This document shows positions 52,630-61,939 of a stretch of DNA of 64,000 bases, piece by piece. Both the position numbers and the translations under genes were made by a program. The stretch's first letter is position 1; every line of letters begins with the position of its first letter. Below the pieces are notes generated by a model. That model saw nothing but the letters and a program-made list of their open reading frames with translations. It had not been told where the DNA came from and made no database searches. Source of the DNA: Marinomonas lutimaris (lineage in GTDB: Bacteria > Pseudomonadota > Gammaproteobacteria > Pseudomonadales > Marinomonadaceae); assembly GCF_019426345.1 (NCBI RefSeq), contig NZ_JAHLLW010000002.1:248001-312000 (forward strand), written 5' to 3'.

Positions 52630-54564
52630 ATGTTACTAAGTAGTTTGTCCATATTGATGGGCGCCATATTGGTGCCGAGCGATTATTTGTGGGTGTATTC
52701 TACTCATATCATTCTGGTGTGTCTCTACTTAATGTGGTCAAAGCGTTTAATAGTTTTGTTTTTGACACTTCTCTCCTTTATTTCCATCATTTCTAGCGAG
52801 CTTCTACCAACATCACCTTTGCTTTTGCGCGTTGGTAGCGTTGTATTGGTTGATTTTGAAAGAAAAAACTTAATCATCAATAAGAATGAAATTCCAAGTG
52901 TCGTTGCTTTAACTAAGGAGTTGCCTGTCAGTATTGTGTATTTTTCTGGTCAGGGTCGCAGGCAAACTATTGATGATTTTTCTTTAACCTTTAGCAGCAT
53001 GGCTTCAATTCACGAAGCCCAATCGAATGCCTCATATCGAGGTGAAGTGACCAATATCTTGCTACCAGATAAAAACGGTCCTTGGTGGCAAAAGCAACTC
53101 TATGTAAAAAAACAAATGGCGCAGCTAACTATTCAATTTGCGGACGAAGATATATCCAGCATTGATCAAGTTCATTTTTCTTTGCACGACCAGTTATTTA
53201 CTAAACTTGATACCTTGTTTGGATCTTTTAATTCTTGGCGGTTTTCTAAAGCATTGCTGTTAGGGCAGGACGATTTGTGGAGTGAGCGAGATACTTGGAT
53301 AATTCGCACTCTTGGCTTGGCTCATCTATTTGTCGTTTCAGGGTTGCACACCGGTTTTATGTTCGCGATTGGTTGCTTGATAAGTCGAATGGTTTGGCGA
53401 TGTCTGCCCAGCCAAATAATGCTTTCTGGTCTTACGCGTTGGCATTTTGATGCCATCATAGTTATGCCTTTACTATTTACTTATGCCTATATAACACACT
53501 GGGGCGAGCCAGTTGTAAGGGCTTCTATTATGCTCAGTGTTTATTTATGCGCTCGCATGTTGGCTTTGAAAGTTTCGCCTTATAGCATTATTACTTTTGC
53601 TTTATGGCTAGTGCTCTTATCTAACCCAAGGACAGTGCTAAGTCCAGGCTTATGGCTGTCTTTTAGCATGGTGTATCTGTTAATCGGTTACTGTCAAACA
53701 TCTACTAAAGTGCCCAGATTATTTATGGTGCAGGTTATGCTGAGTACCGCTTCAATGGTGCTAATACTCGGCTGGCAAGATGCTATTTCTAGTGTCTCAA
53801 TTTTAGTGAATGTGTTGTTGATTCCGTTTGCGGCTTTTGTATGGTTTCCATGGGGTATGGTTTCTGGTTTGGAGGCGTTGGCTATAGGGTCAACCCATAG
53901 CTACGAATTATTAGATAGGTTACTTTATTATGTAATCATACCTGTTGAGTGGATTGCTTTTAACTTGCCTTTACTATTTTTTGAGCAATTTGTATCGAGT
54001 GTTCCACGATTTATTATGCTGCTGTTAATTGCTTGTTGGGTCTATCAGAGCCCCTTAAAGCGAGGTGTTGTAAGTGCGCTTGGAATTTGGTGTATTTTAT
54101 TTTCTTCCATGCTGTTTAATGTTTCAAATGCAGATATAACACTGGCGAATAGAGAAAACACATTGACTCTTTCTGACCGAAATGGCGTTTTGTTGTCCGA
54201 TTCGTGGACTGGCATAGATCTTTCGCGATTAATGATTGGTTCTTATTTAAAAGTGGATAGACAGCATGCTTACATTCTATCACCCAGTTCGGTAAAAAAC
54301 CTCTCGCCACAAATGCTGTTAGATCATGGCATTGAATGGGTAATGTTTAAAAGAGAGGAGTCAGAACAAACACAGGTGATGCTGGATGCACTTAATGTAG
54401 ATTGGTTAGTAATTTCGCCGGGTGAATCCTTAGCATTTTATTTCCAAGGTGACTATATCTCATTGCGTCATTCATCCTGTATCTATTCATTTTTTCTCTT
54501 AAAATCTGACACTTGCAAACGTGTAGAAAAGTTAGAGAGTGTGTTAAATTACGTTCAAACTTAA
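52630..54564 (+). CDS. comEC: ComEC/Rec2-family DNA uptake channel lacking a metallo-beta-lactamase domain
   Basis: ComEC forms the inner-membrane channel for DNA uptake in natural transformation. Residues about 200-480 hold the competence core, with LGLAHLFVVSGLHTGFMFAIG near 228-248 and HWGEPVVRASIMLSVYLCARM near 290-310. The protein ends at 644 residues, about 100-150 fewer than typical. After the last helix only about 130 residues remain, without the HXHXDH motif of the C-terminal nuclease-like domain. The DUF4131/OB-fold at the N-terminus is present in weak form. AAGGAGG precedes the ATG. It may still make a channel, or be decaying. Confidence 0.85.
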   Translation: MLLSSLSILMGAILVPSDYLWVYSTHIILVCLYLMWSKRLIVLFLTLLSFISIISSELLPTSPLLLRVGSVVLVDFERKNLIINKNEIPSVVALTKELPVSIVYFSGQGRRQTIDDFSLTFSSMASIHEAQSNASYRGEVTNILLPDKNGPWWQKQLYVKKQMAQLTIQFADEDISSIDQVHFSLHDQLFTKLDTLFGSFNSWRFSKALLLGQDDLWSERDTWIIRTLGLAHLFVVSGLHTGFMFAIGCLISRMVWRCLPSQIMLSGLTRWHFDAIIVMPLLFTYAYITHWGEPVVRASIMLSVYLCARMLALKVSPYSIITFALWLVLLSNPRTVLSPGLWLSFSMVYLLIGYCQTSTKVPRLFMVQVMLSTASMVLILGWQDAISSVSILVNVLLIPFAAFVWFPWGMVSGLEALAIGSTHSYELLDRLLYYVIIPVEWIAFNLPLLFFEQFVSSVPRFIMLLLIACWVYQSPLKRGVVSALGIWCILFSSMLFNVSNADITLANRENTLTLSDRNGVLLSDSWTGIDLSRLMIGSYLKVDRQHAYILSPSSVKNLSPQMLLDHGIEWVMFKREESEQTQVMLDALNVDWLVISPGESLAFYFQGDYISLRHSSCIYSFFLLKSDTCKRVEKLESVLNYVQT

Positions 54565-54577
54565 ATTGGAGAGCGAA

Positions 54578-55204
54578 GTGTTAGCCTTTATTCAAACTGG
54601 TGGTTTTTTCATGTGGCCCTTAATGGCGTGTTCCATCCTAACGCTGGCTATTATTATTGAGCGTTTTTGGACGCTTCGCAAAGCGGGGGTTGCGCCAAAT
54701 GGTCTTTTGTCGGATGTGATGGCGAGATTACGAGATGACAGAATGACTATTGAGTATATTCGCTCAATGCAGGCTAAAACAGGTTTGGCGTCTATTTTTG
54801 CAGCAGGACTACTAAATTCAAAACATGGTCGTGGAGCAATGAAAGAGAGTGTTCAAGAAGCCGCTAGCCATGTGATCCATGAATTAGAACGCTTTATGAA
54901 TACGCTAGGTACTATCGCAGCGATTTCACCGTTGCTCGGCTTGCTGGGTACTGTTGTAGGCATGATTAAAGTATTTTCAGTATTGATGGAAAGTGGCGCA
55001 GGCAATACTGCTTTATTAGCGGGCGGTATTTCTGAAGCTTTGCTAACAACGGCAGCAGGCCTTGGTGTCGCGATACCGGCTTTGATTTTTCATCGTTTTT
55101 TCAGTCGTCGAATCGATGAGCTGGTTGTTACTATGGAGCAGCAGTCTACCAAATTGATTGACTCGCTACACGGTGATCGAGATAAGTCAGGAGTCGCACA
55201 GTGA
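54578..55204 (+). CDS. exbB: MotA/TolQ/ExbB proton channel protein
   Basis: The 208-residue product is the channel half of an ExbB-ExbD type energy-coupling complex in the inner membrane. It has a first helix near residues 8-27, and a long conserved C-terminal pair with LGTIAAISPLLGLLGTVVGMIKVF (about 107-130) and ALLTTAAGLGVAIPALIFHRF (about 150-170). The GTG at 54578 has GGAG seven bases upstream; a TTG at 54566 is in frame but less likely. No TonB follows. The place between comEC and lpxK is the Pseudomonas exbB2-like locus. Confidence 0.9.
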   Translation: MLAFIQTGGFFMWPLMACSILTLAIIIERFWTLRKAGVAPNGLLSDVMARLRDDRMTIEYIRSMQAKTGLASIFAAGLLNSKHGRGAMKESVQEAASHVIHELERFMNTLGTIAAISPLLGLLGTVVGMIKVFSVLMESGAGNTALLAGGISEALLTTAAGLGVAIPALIFHRFFSRRIDELVVTMEQQSTKLIDSLHGDRDKSGVAQ

Positions 55205-55623
55205 AATTTCGTCGTCAAAAAATAGATGACGTTCAAATCAATATAACGCCTCTGATTGACGTCGTCTTTTTATTGCTTATTTTCTTTATGGTCAGCACGA
55301 CTTTTAATCAAAGTACTGAGTTGACAATTGATTTACCAACGGCAACATCAAATGCCCCAAGTTCAGATCGTTCTAAGAATGTCGAGTTGGTAATTACTGC
55401 AGATGGTCAATATGTTATCAACGGTCAGACATTGATTAATGAAAAAGTAAGCACCTTGATCCAAGGCTTAAAAGAAGTAAGTGAAGGCGATTATACTCGA
55501 CCACTTATTATTACCGCTGACGCAAAGGCCTCTTATGACATGGTTCTAAGAGTATACGATGCAGCCGCAAGCCTTGGTATTACGAAACTTGCGCATACTG
55601 CTCAGAAAGAGCCTGCCCAGTGA
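55201..55623 (+). CDS. exbD: ExbD/TolR-family energy-coupling protein
   Basis: The 140-residue protein has one N-terminal helix with the proton-path aspartate in INITPLIDVVFLLLIFFMV (about 14-32; Asp22) and a periplasmic domain. It starts GTGA, overlapping the exbB stop, and its own stop overlaps lpxK. Together with exbB it forms a proton-driven machine whose partner at this locus is not known; roles in envelope integrity or lipid A transport have been suggested for similar loci. Confidence 0.9.
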   Translation: MKFRRQKIDDVQINITPLIDVVFLLLIFFMVSTTFNQSTELTIDLPTATSNAPSSDRSKNVELVITADGQYVINGQTLINEKVSTLIQGLKEVSEGDYTRPLIITADAKASYDMVLRVYDAAASLGITKLAHTAQKEPAQ

Positions 55624-56654
55624 GTGTAGAGTCTTTATTTACACGCTCATGGTATGCTCGTTACGGTTGGACAAATGTATTTCGGCCGCTGCAGCCTTTG
55701 ATAAAAAAAGCAGTAGTGAATAAGCGCAAAGCGTTTTTATCTCACCCTGAATTATCATATAAAGCCCCCGTTCCAGTTATTGTTGTCGGTAATATTAGTG
55801 TGGGTGGAACTGGCAAGTCACCTATGGTTGTGGCTCTGTGCAAACTCTTAGTCGAGCATGGATATCGTCCAGGTATTGTTTCTCGTGGCCACGGTGCAAA
55901 AGTTGAAACGCCGACCCATGTTTACCCAGATAGTCTGCCTCAAGATGTGGGGGATGAACCTGTCATGCTGTCTCGCCGAGCGGCTTGTCCTATGGTAGTT
56001 TTCCCTAAAAGGGATGAAGCGGTAAAGTTTCTATTGAGTACAACAGATGTGAATGTTGTAGTGAGCGATGATGGTATGCAGCATTATCAGCTCAATCGAG
56101 ATATTGAAGTCGCGATGCTAGATGCCACCCGTGGCGTTGGGAATGGGCATCTGCTACCTGTAGGTCCATTGCGAGAGCCTATTACGCGTCTTTCTGAAGT
56201 CGATTTTGTGGTTAGTATTTCTGAGTCGATGACTAAGCCTCTAGAGGCCTTAAACTTGCCTATTACGCTAGCACCATTAGTGCCCACTAAATTGGTGTCA
56301 CTGGATGGAAGTAAGAGTCTAGATTGCCATGACGTTTTTGCAGCAAATTCAAATTGGCATATTATGGCGGGAATCGGTAATCCTGAGCGCTTTATGGCAA
56401 CCCTAGAGCGTTTAGGATTACACAAGAACAACATCACTCATCAATGGTTTACTGATCATCATGCGTTTGAAGAAACTGACGTTCCTATTGATGGCGCAGT
56501 GGTGATGACAGAGAAAGATGCAGTTAAATGCCAATCTCTTGAGTTATCGAATTCAAATGTTTGGTATTTACCCGTGTCTTTGGTATTGCCAATAAGCTTT
56601 CAGCAAGCATTTTTAGAAAAACTTAACCTTATTAAAAATGGATTACTCCCATGA
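55620..56654 (+). CDS. lpxK: Tetraacyldisaccharide 4'-kinase LpxK
   Basis: LpxK phosphorylates the 4' position of the lipid A disaccharide at the inner membrane. The P-loop lies in [17 protein letters not shown] near 56-72, and [19 protein letters not shown] near 142-160 holds the Walker B-like residues, with the DxD/Asp catalytic pair. [14 protein letters not shown] follows. It has 344 residues. The start is a GTG that overlaps the exbD stop codon. The end overlaps the Trm112 gene (ATGA). Confidence 0.94.
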   Translation: MSVESLFTRSWYARYGWTNVFRPLQPLIKKAVVNKRKAFLSHPELSYKAPVPVIVVGNISVGGTGKSPMVVALCKLLVEHGYRPGIVSRGHGAKVETPTHVYPDSLPQDVGDEPVMLSRRAACPMVVFPKRDEAVKFLLSTTDVNVVVSDDGMQHYQLNRDIEVAMLDATRGVGNGHLLPVGPLREPITRLSEVDFVVSISESMTKPLEALNLPITLAPLVPTKLVSLDGSKSLDCHDVFAANSNWHIMAGIGNPERFMATLERLGLHKNNITHQWFTDHHAFEETDVPIDGAVVMTEKDAVKCQSLELSNSNVWYLPVSLVLPISFQQAFLEKLNLIKNGLLP

Positions 56655-56848
56655 ATAAAACCTTACTTGATATCCTTGTTTGCCCTGTAACTAAAGCTTC
56701 TTTGACGTTAAGCAAAGACGGAACTGAATTGATCAGCAAAGTGGGTGGAATGGCTTATCCAGTTCGCGATGGTATTCCTGTTTTGTTAGAAACAGAAGCG
56801 CGCACCTTAACTACTGATGAGCGCTTAGAGTCAGGTTCGGCAAAATGA
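56651..56848 (+). CDS. Trm112-family protein (YcaR)
   Basis: The 65-residue protein begins [20 protein letters not shown] and has the Trm112 fold with [18 protein letters not shown]. Only one of the zinc cysteine pairs of archaeal and eukaryotic Trm112 is hinted at (VCPVTK). It usually lies between lpxK and kdsB in gammaproteobacteria. Its start and stop overlap its neighbours by four bases each (ATGA), so it is translated with lpxK and ptpA. Confidence 0.9.
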   Translation: MNKTLLDILVCPVTKASLTLSKDGTELISKVGGMAYPVRDGIPVLLETEARTLTTDERLESGSAK

Positions 56849-57321
56849 GATCCTATAAAGTGCTAACGGTATGCTTAGGCAATATTTGTCGATCACCCGC
56901 GGCGCAAGGTATTTTAGAAAACGTTGCGGCTAAGCATAATGTATTTTTAGAGCTTGATTCAGCTGGAACGGCGGCTTATCACGTAGGTAATCCGCCAGAT
57001 GCACGGTCAATTAAAGCGCTTCATCAGGTTGGCATTGACATCAGCCGTCAACAAGCTAGACAAGTTACTAAGGCCGATTTTGATGAGTTTGATTGGATTT
57101 TGGCGATGGACAGAGAAAATCTGTCTAACCTTAAGAAAATTCAACCTAAAAACAGCAAAGCGACATTAGTTATGTTTGGTGAGTTTTATGATCATGCTGC
57201 ATTTGGTGAAGTGGCGGACCCTTATTATGGTGGCGACGAAGGTTTTTCTGAGATGAGAAAGCACCTTACGAATATTGCCGACGCGTTTGTGCATCACCTT
57301 CATTCCAATAGAGAAGATTAA
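56845..57321 (+). CDS. ptpA: Low molecular weight protein tyrosine phosphatase
   Basis: The 158-residue enzyme has the phosphate loop [14 protein letters not shown] with Cys10 as nucleophile and Arg16, and the general-acid aspartate in [10 protein letters not shown] near 127-136. This family dephosphorylates protein tyrosines, in bacteria often of Wzc-like polysaccharide kinases, but no kinase is seen near. kdsB, which usually stands just before ptpA, is missing. The start overlaps the Trm112 stop (ATGA). Confidence 0.92.
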   Translation: MRSYKVLTVCLGNICRSPAAQGILENVAAKHNVFLELDSAGTAAYHVGNPPDARSIKALHQVGIDISRQQARQVTKADFDEFDWILAMDRENLSNLKKIQPKNSKATLVMFGEFYDHAAFGEVADPYYGGDEGFSEMRKHLTNIADAFVHHLHSNRED

Positions 57322-57329
57322 ACTAGACA

Positions 57330-58403
57330 ATGAAAATGCGATTCAATACCGAAGATGCCTTTGCGCAGCGCATTGAAAACTCCATTCAAGAAAATGTTTC
57401 CCTAGCAACTTACAATACCTTTCGTTTTGACTACTCTGCTGAATATTTTGCAATAGCAGATACTTTAGATTCCTTAAAAGCCTTATTGGCTTGGGCGAAA
57501 TATTTTCAAAAAAACGTGACCATGATTGGCGGTGGCAGTAATTTGCTTATTTCGGCCGATGTATCTGGTCTTGTTATTATTAATCGATTATCTGGTATTA
57601 GCGCAAGAGAGCACGCGGGAAATCTTGTGAGTTTGACGGTTGCGGCTGGTGAAAACTGGCATAAAGTAGTCGAATACGCTGTCGCTCAAAGGTGGTATGG
57701 AATTGAAAACCTCGCTTTAATTCCAGGTACTACCGGTGCGGCTCCAGTACAAAATATCGGCGCTTACGGTGTTGAAATAAAAGATGTCTTGGCCCGTGTT
57801 CAGGTCATCAATCGAAACACTGGTGATGTTTACTGGATAAATGGTAAAGACTGCGGTTTCGCTTATAGAGACAGTTATTTTAAAGGCCAATGGAAGAACT
57901 TGTTGCTCATTACTTCGGTTGAGCTGTCTTTGAAAAAACAATCAGAACTATTATTAAACTATGGTGGCTTGTCCGAAAAAATTGAAGGAAAGCCAAGCCT
58001 TCAGACCGTTTTTGATACAGTGTGTCATGTTCGAAATGAAAAATTACCAGATCCTGCAGTACTAGCAAACTCCGGCAGTTTCTTTAAAAACCCGATTGTT
58101 AGTCCGGCTCAGCATGATGAGCTAAAAGATCGTTTTCCAAACCTAGTGTCTTTTCCATTTGAAGAGGGTTTTAAATTGGCAGCAGGGTGGTTGATTGACC
58201 AAGCTGGCTGGAAAGGTAAACAATATCAAGGCGTGGGAGTTTATGAAAAACAAGCCTTGGTGTTAGTAAATCATTCAGAAACCAACGCTACTGCTTTGCT
58301 GGAACTGGAAGCGCAAATAAAGCAATCCGTTTATGATAAATATGGTGTTCAGCTGGAACGAGAGCCGGTCCAGTTGCCTCTTGGTATGGAGATACTTAAG
58401 TGA
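57330..58403 (+). CDS. murB: UDP-N-acetylenolpyruvoylglucosamine reductase
   Basis: MurB reduces UDP-GlcNAc-enolpyruvate to UDP-MurNAc using FAD and NADPH. The FAD motifs are [11 protein letters not shown] near 67-77 and [20 protein letters not shown] near 129-148, and the proton donor serine is in [11 protein letters not shown] near 249-259. It is a type I MurB of 357 residues. Two ATGs six bases apart are both in frame. It follows ptpA after eight bases and its stop overlaps murI. Confidence 0.95.
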   Translation: MKMRFNTEDAFAQRIENSIQENVSLATYNTFRFDYSAEYFAIADTLDSLKALLAWAKYFQKNVTMIGGGSNLLISADVSGLVIINRLSGISAREHAGNLVSLTVAAGENWHKVVEYAVAQRWYGIENLALIPGTTGAAPVQNIGAYGVEIKDVLARVQVINRNTGDVYWINGKDCGFAYRDSYFKGQWKNLLLITSVELSLKKQSELLLNYGGLSEKIEGKPSLQTVFDTVCHVRNEKLPDPAVLANSGSFFKNPIVSPAQHDELKDRFPNLVSFPFEEGFKLAAGWLIDQAGWKGKQYQGVGVYEKQALVLVNHSETNATALLELEAQIKQSVYDKYGVQLEREPVQLPLGMEILK

Positions 58404-59245
58404 AAGTTGGCGTGATGGATTCTGGGGCTGGAGGCTTAACCATCCTTAATGCCATACATCAAAAACACCCTTATCTTGATTTGGTGTACTTGGCTGATGA
58501 TGCCTTTGCGCCATATGGCAGCAAAAGCGCTGAGCAGTTACAAGATAGACTTGTGAAAGTCGGACGTTTTTTTGAAAATGAAAAGGTTTGCGCAATTGTT
58601 GTTGCTTGTAATACCGCCACGGTGACAGCTATTGATGCGCTTCGAGCTTGTACCTCGCTACCGATTATTGGTGTCGAGCCTGCTGTAAAACCTGCTTTTC
58701 GCCTTAGTAAAAAACGTAGAGTGGCGGTACTTGCAACACCAGTAACGGCAGAAAGCCCGCGCTTAAATCAATTGATTGATCTATGGAAAGCGGACAGTCA
58801 TGTTTCTATTATGTCCAGTTCAACATTAGCCTTTGATATTGATGCCTGGCCAGAAACAGAAGAAAAAGTTAAGCAAACAATTCAGCAATTAAGCCAAGAA
58901 ATGCTCGCACAAAATATCGATACCTTGGTATTGGCTTGCACTCATTATCCATTGGTTAAGCATCTGTTTGAGCAAATACTTGGAAACGAATGCGAGATCA
59001 TAGAGCCTAGTGAAGGCGTGACAGCGCAACTAATTCGTCGCCTAACTGAGTCTTATTCTGATGAAATGAGCCAGTTACTTGATGCTGCTTCTAAACATAA
59101 GGTCGACAGCCAAAATCAAGACAACAGCCAAAATCAAGGTGGCATCGAGCTTTGTAGTTCTCTAGGCTTTCAAAATATGCAGCGTCTGACTTCATGGGTG
59201 ATCTCATCCGACGCTATTAAAGACCGCAGACATGTATTGATTTAG
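58400..59245 (+). CDS. murI: Glutamate racemase
   Basis: MurI makes D-glutamate for peptidoglycan. The two catalytic cysteines lie in [12 protein letters not shown] (about 70-81) and [12 protein letters not shown] (about 180-191), and [11 protein letters not shown] opens the protein. It starts GTGA, overlapping the murB stop. It has 281 residues. Near the C-terminus an insert [13 protein letters not shown] comes from an 18-base period repeat at 59106-59138 and is not part of the usual fold. Translationally coupled to murB. Confidence 0.94.
   Translation: MKVGVMDSGAGGLTILNAIHQKHPYLDLVYLADDAFAPYGSKSAEQLQDRLVKVGRFFENEKVCAIVVACNTATVTAIDALRACTSLPIIGVEPAVKPAFRLSKKRRVAVLATPVTAESPRLNQLIDLWKADSHVSIMSSSTLAFDIDAWPETEEKVKQTIQQLSQEMLAQNIDTLVLACTHYPLVKHLFEQILGNECEIIEPSEGVTAQLIRRLTESYSDEMSQLLDAASKHKVDSQNQDNSQNQGGIELCSSLGFQNMQRLTSWVISSDAIKDRRHVLI
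59106..59138 (+). repeat. In-frame direct repeat within murI
   Basis: ACAGCCAAAATCAAG occurs twice, at 59106-59120 and 59124-59138, period 18, giving SQNQ twice in the protein. It looks like a recent slippage duplication. Confidence 0.7.
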
Positions 59246-59248
59246 TGG

Positions 59249-60394
59249 TTAATTATTCTTTTCAAAGAAAGCGATAATTCTATCTTTTTCCCACATAGCA
59301 TCTTGATACCCTAAATCCATTAATGCCCGACAATATTGTGGGGTGAAGAGCAAATAGCTCGCTGCAGAACTGATTTTTTCCCTGGTTGAGCCTCCTGCTG
59401 CTTTTAACAGAATTCTAATGTTTTTAGGCAGCGTAGTTATGTAATGGTGAGCTATCTCATTCAACTCTTCTGATGGAGAAATAATTAATGTCTCAGTAGG
59501 AAGGTTTTGGTGATTGGCTTGTTTATCTTTTGGAAGGTCCCGAATAAGGCTATTCATTATTTCTAACTGATAGATGTCATCTTCAAGATTGTCAATGAAC
59601 GCACTGTTTAACAATTGGCCGAGTATTTGCGCCATGCTTGGCGCACTCGTATCGACATCTTTTTCTTGTGTTGCCCATTTCTTAGCGCTTCGGTTGCCAC
59701 TCACACCTATGATAAACAGCTTATCTGCGCCTAATTTAAGGGCTGGATAAATGGCTGATTTCTGCCGTATCGCACCATCGCCATAATAGTGGTTATGGAT
59801 TTTGTGCGCGGGAAATATTGTTGGAATCGCACTAGATGCTAGTAGATGATCGACACCTAGACTGGCCGCCACGCCTTTTCGGCGATTTCCTTGCCATGCC
59901 TGTAATTCAGGGGTGCCCTGGAAAAAAGTAGTCGATTCACCAGTACTGTAACTCATGGCAGTGATGGCCAAGGCTTTTAACTGCTGCTTATCAATAGCAT
60001 TCTTTATTCTTGAAAAGTCTAAATGATTTGTGAGTAGTTCTTTTAACGGCGAGTTATCCATCAGTGCGATAGAGTTATCGTGATTATGGAGATGGAATAA
60101 CGATAATAGAGTTTTGGTGAGAGAGCTGGCCACAGGCCATCGGCCTACAGTGTATATTTGATCTGGCGTTAGGTGACGCCAGACAAAAGCCAGTGAAGAT
60201 ACGGCTTTGGAAAAATTATCAGCATGAGAGGCGAGCATAGTGGCATTTAACGCCCCAGCTGATGTGCCACATAATATGGGAAAAGGGAGAGGTGTATGTT
60301 TAGGGCGCATTTTCCCCATTGCTGATAAAACGCCCACTTGATATGCCGCACGAGCGCCACCACCAGATAATATTAATGCATTGTTATTTGTCAT
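59249..60394 (-). CDS. Patatin-like phospholipase
   Basis: About 381 residues from the ATG at 60394, or 392 from an in-frame ATG at 60427; neither has a clear ribosome site, and the shorter form starts directly before the conserved LILSGGGARAAYQVGVLSA. The serine lies in CGTSAGALNATM (about 41-52) and the aspartate in YYGDGAIRQKSA (about 208). The substrate is a phospholipid or acylglycerol, not known. It is convergent with murI (three bases apart) and divergent from a FabH-like gene with a palindromic site between them. Confidence 0.88.
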   Translation of the reverse strand: MTNNNALILSGGGARAAYQVGVLSAMGKMRPKHTPLPFPILCGTSAGALNATMLASHADNFSKAVSSLAFVWRHLTPDQIYTVGRWPVASSLTKTLLSLFHLHNHDNSIALMDNSPLKELLTNHLDFSRIKNAIDKQQLKALAITAMSYSTGESTTFFQGTPELQAWQGNRRKGVAASLGVDHLLASSAIPTIFPAHKIHNHYYGDGAIRQKSAIYPALKLGADKLFIIGVSGNRSAKKWATQEKDVDTSAPSMAQILGQLLNSAFIDNLEDDIYQLEIMNSLIRDLPKDKQANHQNLPTETLIISPSEELNEIAHHYITTLPKNIRILLKAAGGSTREKISSAASYLLFTPQYCRALMDLGYQDAMWEKDRIIAFFEKNN

Positions 60395-60562
60395 AAAGGC
60401 TCGCTTAGTCTGAATCTGTTCAAGCATTCCATGTGTCTTATAAAATACTGCTTTCTTCTATTAAAACAATCACTCGCTTGTATGTAGTATGGTGTGACGC
60501 AGTGAATAATGCCATATCCAGATATAAGTATTTTGAATAATATGGCGCCTTTATTATTACTA

Positions 60563-60595
60563 ATTGTGGACTGTCTAGGTAATCTATTCCACAAT
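60563..60595. promoter_or_regulatory. Palindromic operator-like site between patatin and FabH-like genes
   Basis: ATTGTGGA (60563-60570) and TCCACAAT (60588-60595) are a perfect inverted pair with 17 bases between them, 25 bases centre to centre. They lie in the divergent spacer, just upstream of a TATACT at 60602-60607 that may be the -10 of the FabH-like gene. Confidence 0.5.
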
Positions 60596-60671
60596 CCCAT
60601 CTATACTCTTTAAATCACTATTTAAAAAAATAAATTGATACTTTTTGAATAATAAGAAAAAGGATAACTCT

Positions 60672-61796
60672 ATGAACTCTTCTGTCGTCATTAGCGGTGT
60701 TGGTCTTTGGACACCCGCGCACAGTATTAGTAATGAAGAACTGGTAGACAGTTATAACGCTTGGGCTGAACAATTTAATGCCAAAAATTCTGATGCTATT
60801 GAAAAAGGCGAAATAGATGCTAAACCTCTTTCTAGTGCCGCTTTTATTGAAAAAGCATCGGGTATAAAAAGCCGCTACATTTATTCAAAAGAGGGCGCAT
60901 TAGACATTAATCGTATGCGTCCTATTTTGGAAGTGCGCAGCGATGAACAAATGTCTCATCAAGCTGAAATGGCTATCGCCGCTGCGAAAAAAGCGTTAGC
61001 CGCAGCAAACAAAAAAGCCAGCGATATCGATATGGTTATTGTGTCTTGCGCGTATACTCAGCGCTCTTATCCAGCGATTGCCATTGAGGTGCAAGCGGCA
61101 TTAGGTATCGAAGGTTTTGGTTTTGATATGCTGGTTGCCTGCTCGGCCGCTACTTTTGGTTTGCAGCGGGCCGTTGATGCAATTAAAGCGGGATCGTCAA
61201 AAGGTGTGTTGGTTATTAACCCTGAACTGACATCGCCTCAAGTCAATTACATGGACCGAGATTCGCACTTTATTTTTGGTGATGTGGCAACCGCAGTGGT
61301 GGTTGAAAGCAGCGAAACTTGTCAGTCCACGCATTCTTTTGATGTACTAAGCACTAAGTGTATAACTTCGTACTCGAATAATATCCGTTCTAATTTTGGT
61401 TATACGACTCGTGTTACCGATGAAGACCCTTATTCGGCAGATATGTTGTTTCATCAGAATGGTAGAAAAGTTTTCAAGGAAGTTTGCCCGATGGCAGCAG
61501 AACATATTGAAAACCATTTGAAGAGCCAAGGTATTCAAGTGTCACAATTAAAACGCTGGTGGTTACATCAGGCCAATATCAATATGAACTTATTGATTAG
61601 CAAGCGACTGCTTGGCCGAGATGCCACGCTTGAAGAGGCGCCAGTGGTTCTTGATGAATACGCGAATACCGCTTCTGCTGGTTCTATCATCGCTTTTGCT
61701 AAGCACCATGAAGACTTGGCTGTAGGTGATATTGGTGTGATTTGTTCATTTGGTGCAGGTTACTCAATAGGTAGTTTGATCCTTCGTAAACGTTAA
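60672..61796 (+). CDS. FabH-like beta-ketoacyl-ACP synthase III
   Basis: The 374-residue product has the KAS III triad: Cys in LVACSAATFGLQ near 142-153, His in LHQANINMN near 298, and Asn in EYANTASAG near 333. It is about 55 residues longer than E. coli FabH, with an insertion after the first strand (AWAEQFNAKNSDAIEKGEI). This longer type resembles the Pseudomonas FabH-like enzyme that uses octanoyl-CoA from beta-oxidation (PA3286, from memory). AAGGA lies seven bases before the ATG. It is monocistronic, and as no fabH is in the fab cluster it may start fatty acid synthesis here. Confidence 0.88.
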   Translation: MNSSVVISGVGLWTPAHSISNEELVDSYNAWAEQFNAKNSDAIEKGEIDAKPLSSAAFIEKASGIKSRYIYSKEGALDINRMRPILEVRSDEQMSHQAEMAIAAAKKALAAANKKASDIDMVIVSCAYTQRSYPAIAIEVQAALGIEGFGFDMLVACSAATFGLQRAVDAIKAGSSKGVLVINPELTSPQVNYMDRDSHFIFGDVATAVVVESSETCQSTHSFDVLSTKCITSYSNNIRSNFGYTTRVTDEDPYSADMLFHQNGRKVFKEVCPMAAEHIENHLKSQGIQVSQLKRWWLHQANINMNLLISKRLLGRDATLEEAPVVLDEYANTASAGSIIAFAKHHEDLAVGDIGVICSFGAGYSIGSLILRKR

Positions 61797-61862
61797 TTTA
61801 GACAGCAAATTACTGATTCTTTTCAATGCAGAATAAATTGTCTAAGTTAAGTAATACCTAAG

Positions 61863-61924
61863 TTAAGTCATTGAAACAGATGTGATTATAAGAGAGACTA
61901 ATTGCATCGGTTTCAATGACTTAA
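61863..61924. repeat. Long inverted repeat in the pgm leader
   Basis: TTAAGTCATTGAAAC (61863-61877) and its exact complement (61910-61924) are 15 bases each. With one mismatch the stem extends by GATG/CATC to 19 pairs out of 20, leaving a 22-base loop. It ends 15 bases before the pgm start. No T run follows, so it is not a simple terminator. CTAAGTTAAGT also occurs twice nearby (from 61842 and from 61858). Confidence 0.75.
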
Positions 61925-61939
61925 TAGGGCATTTAAAAT

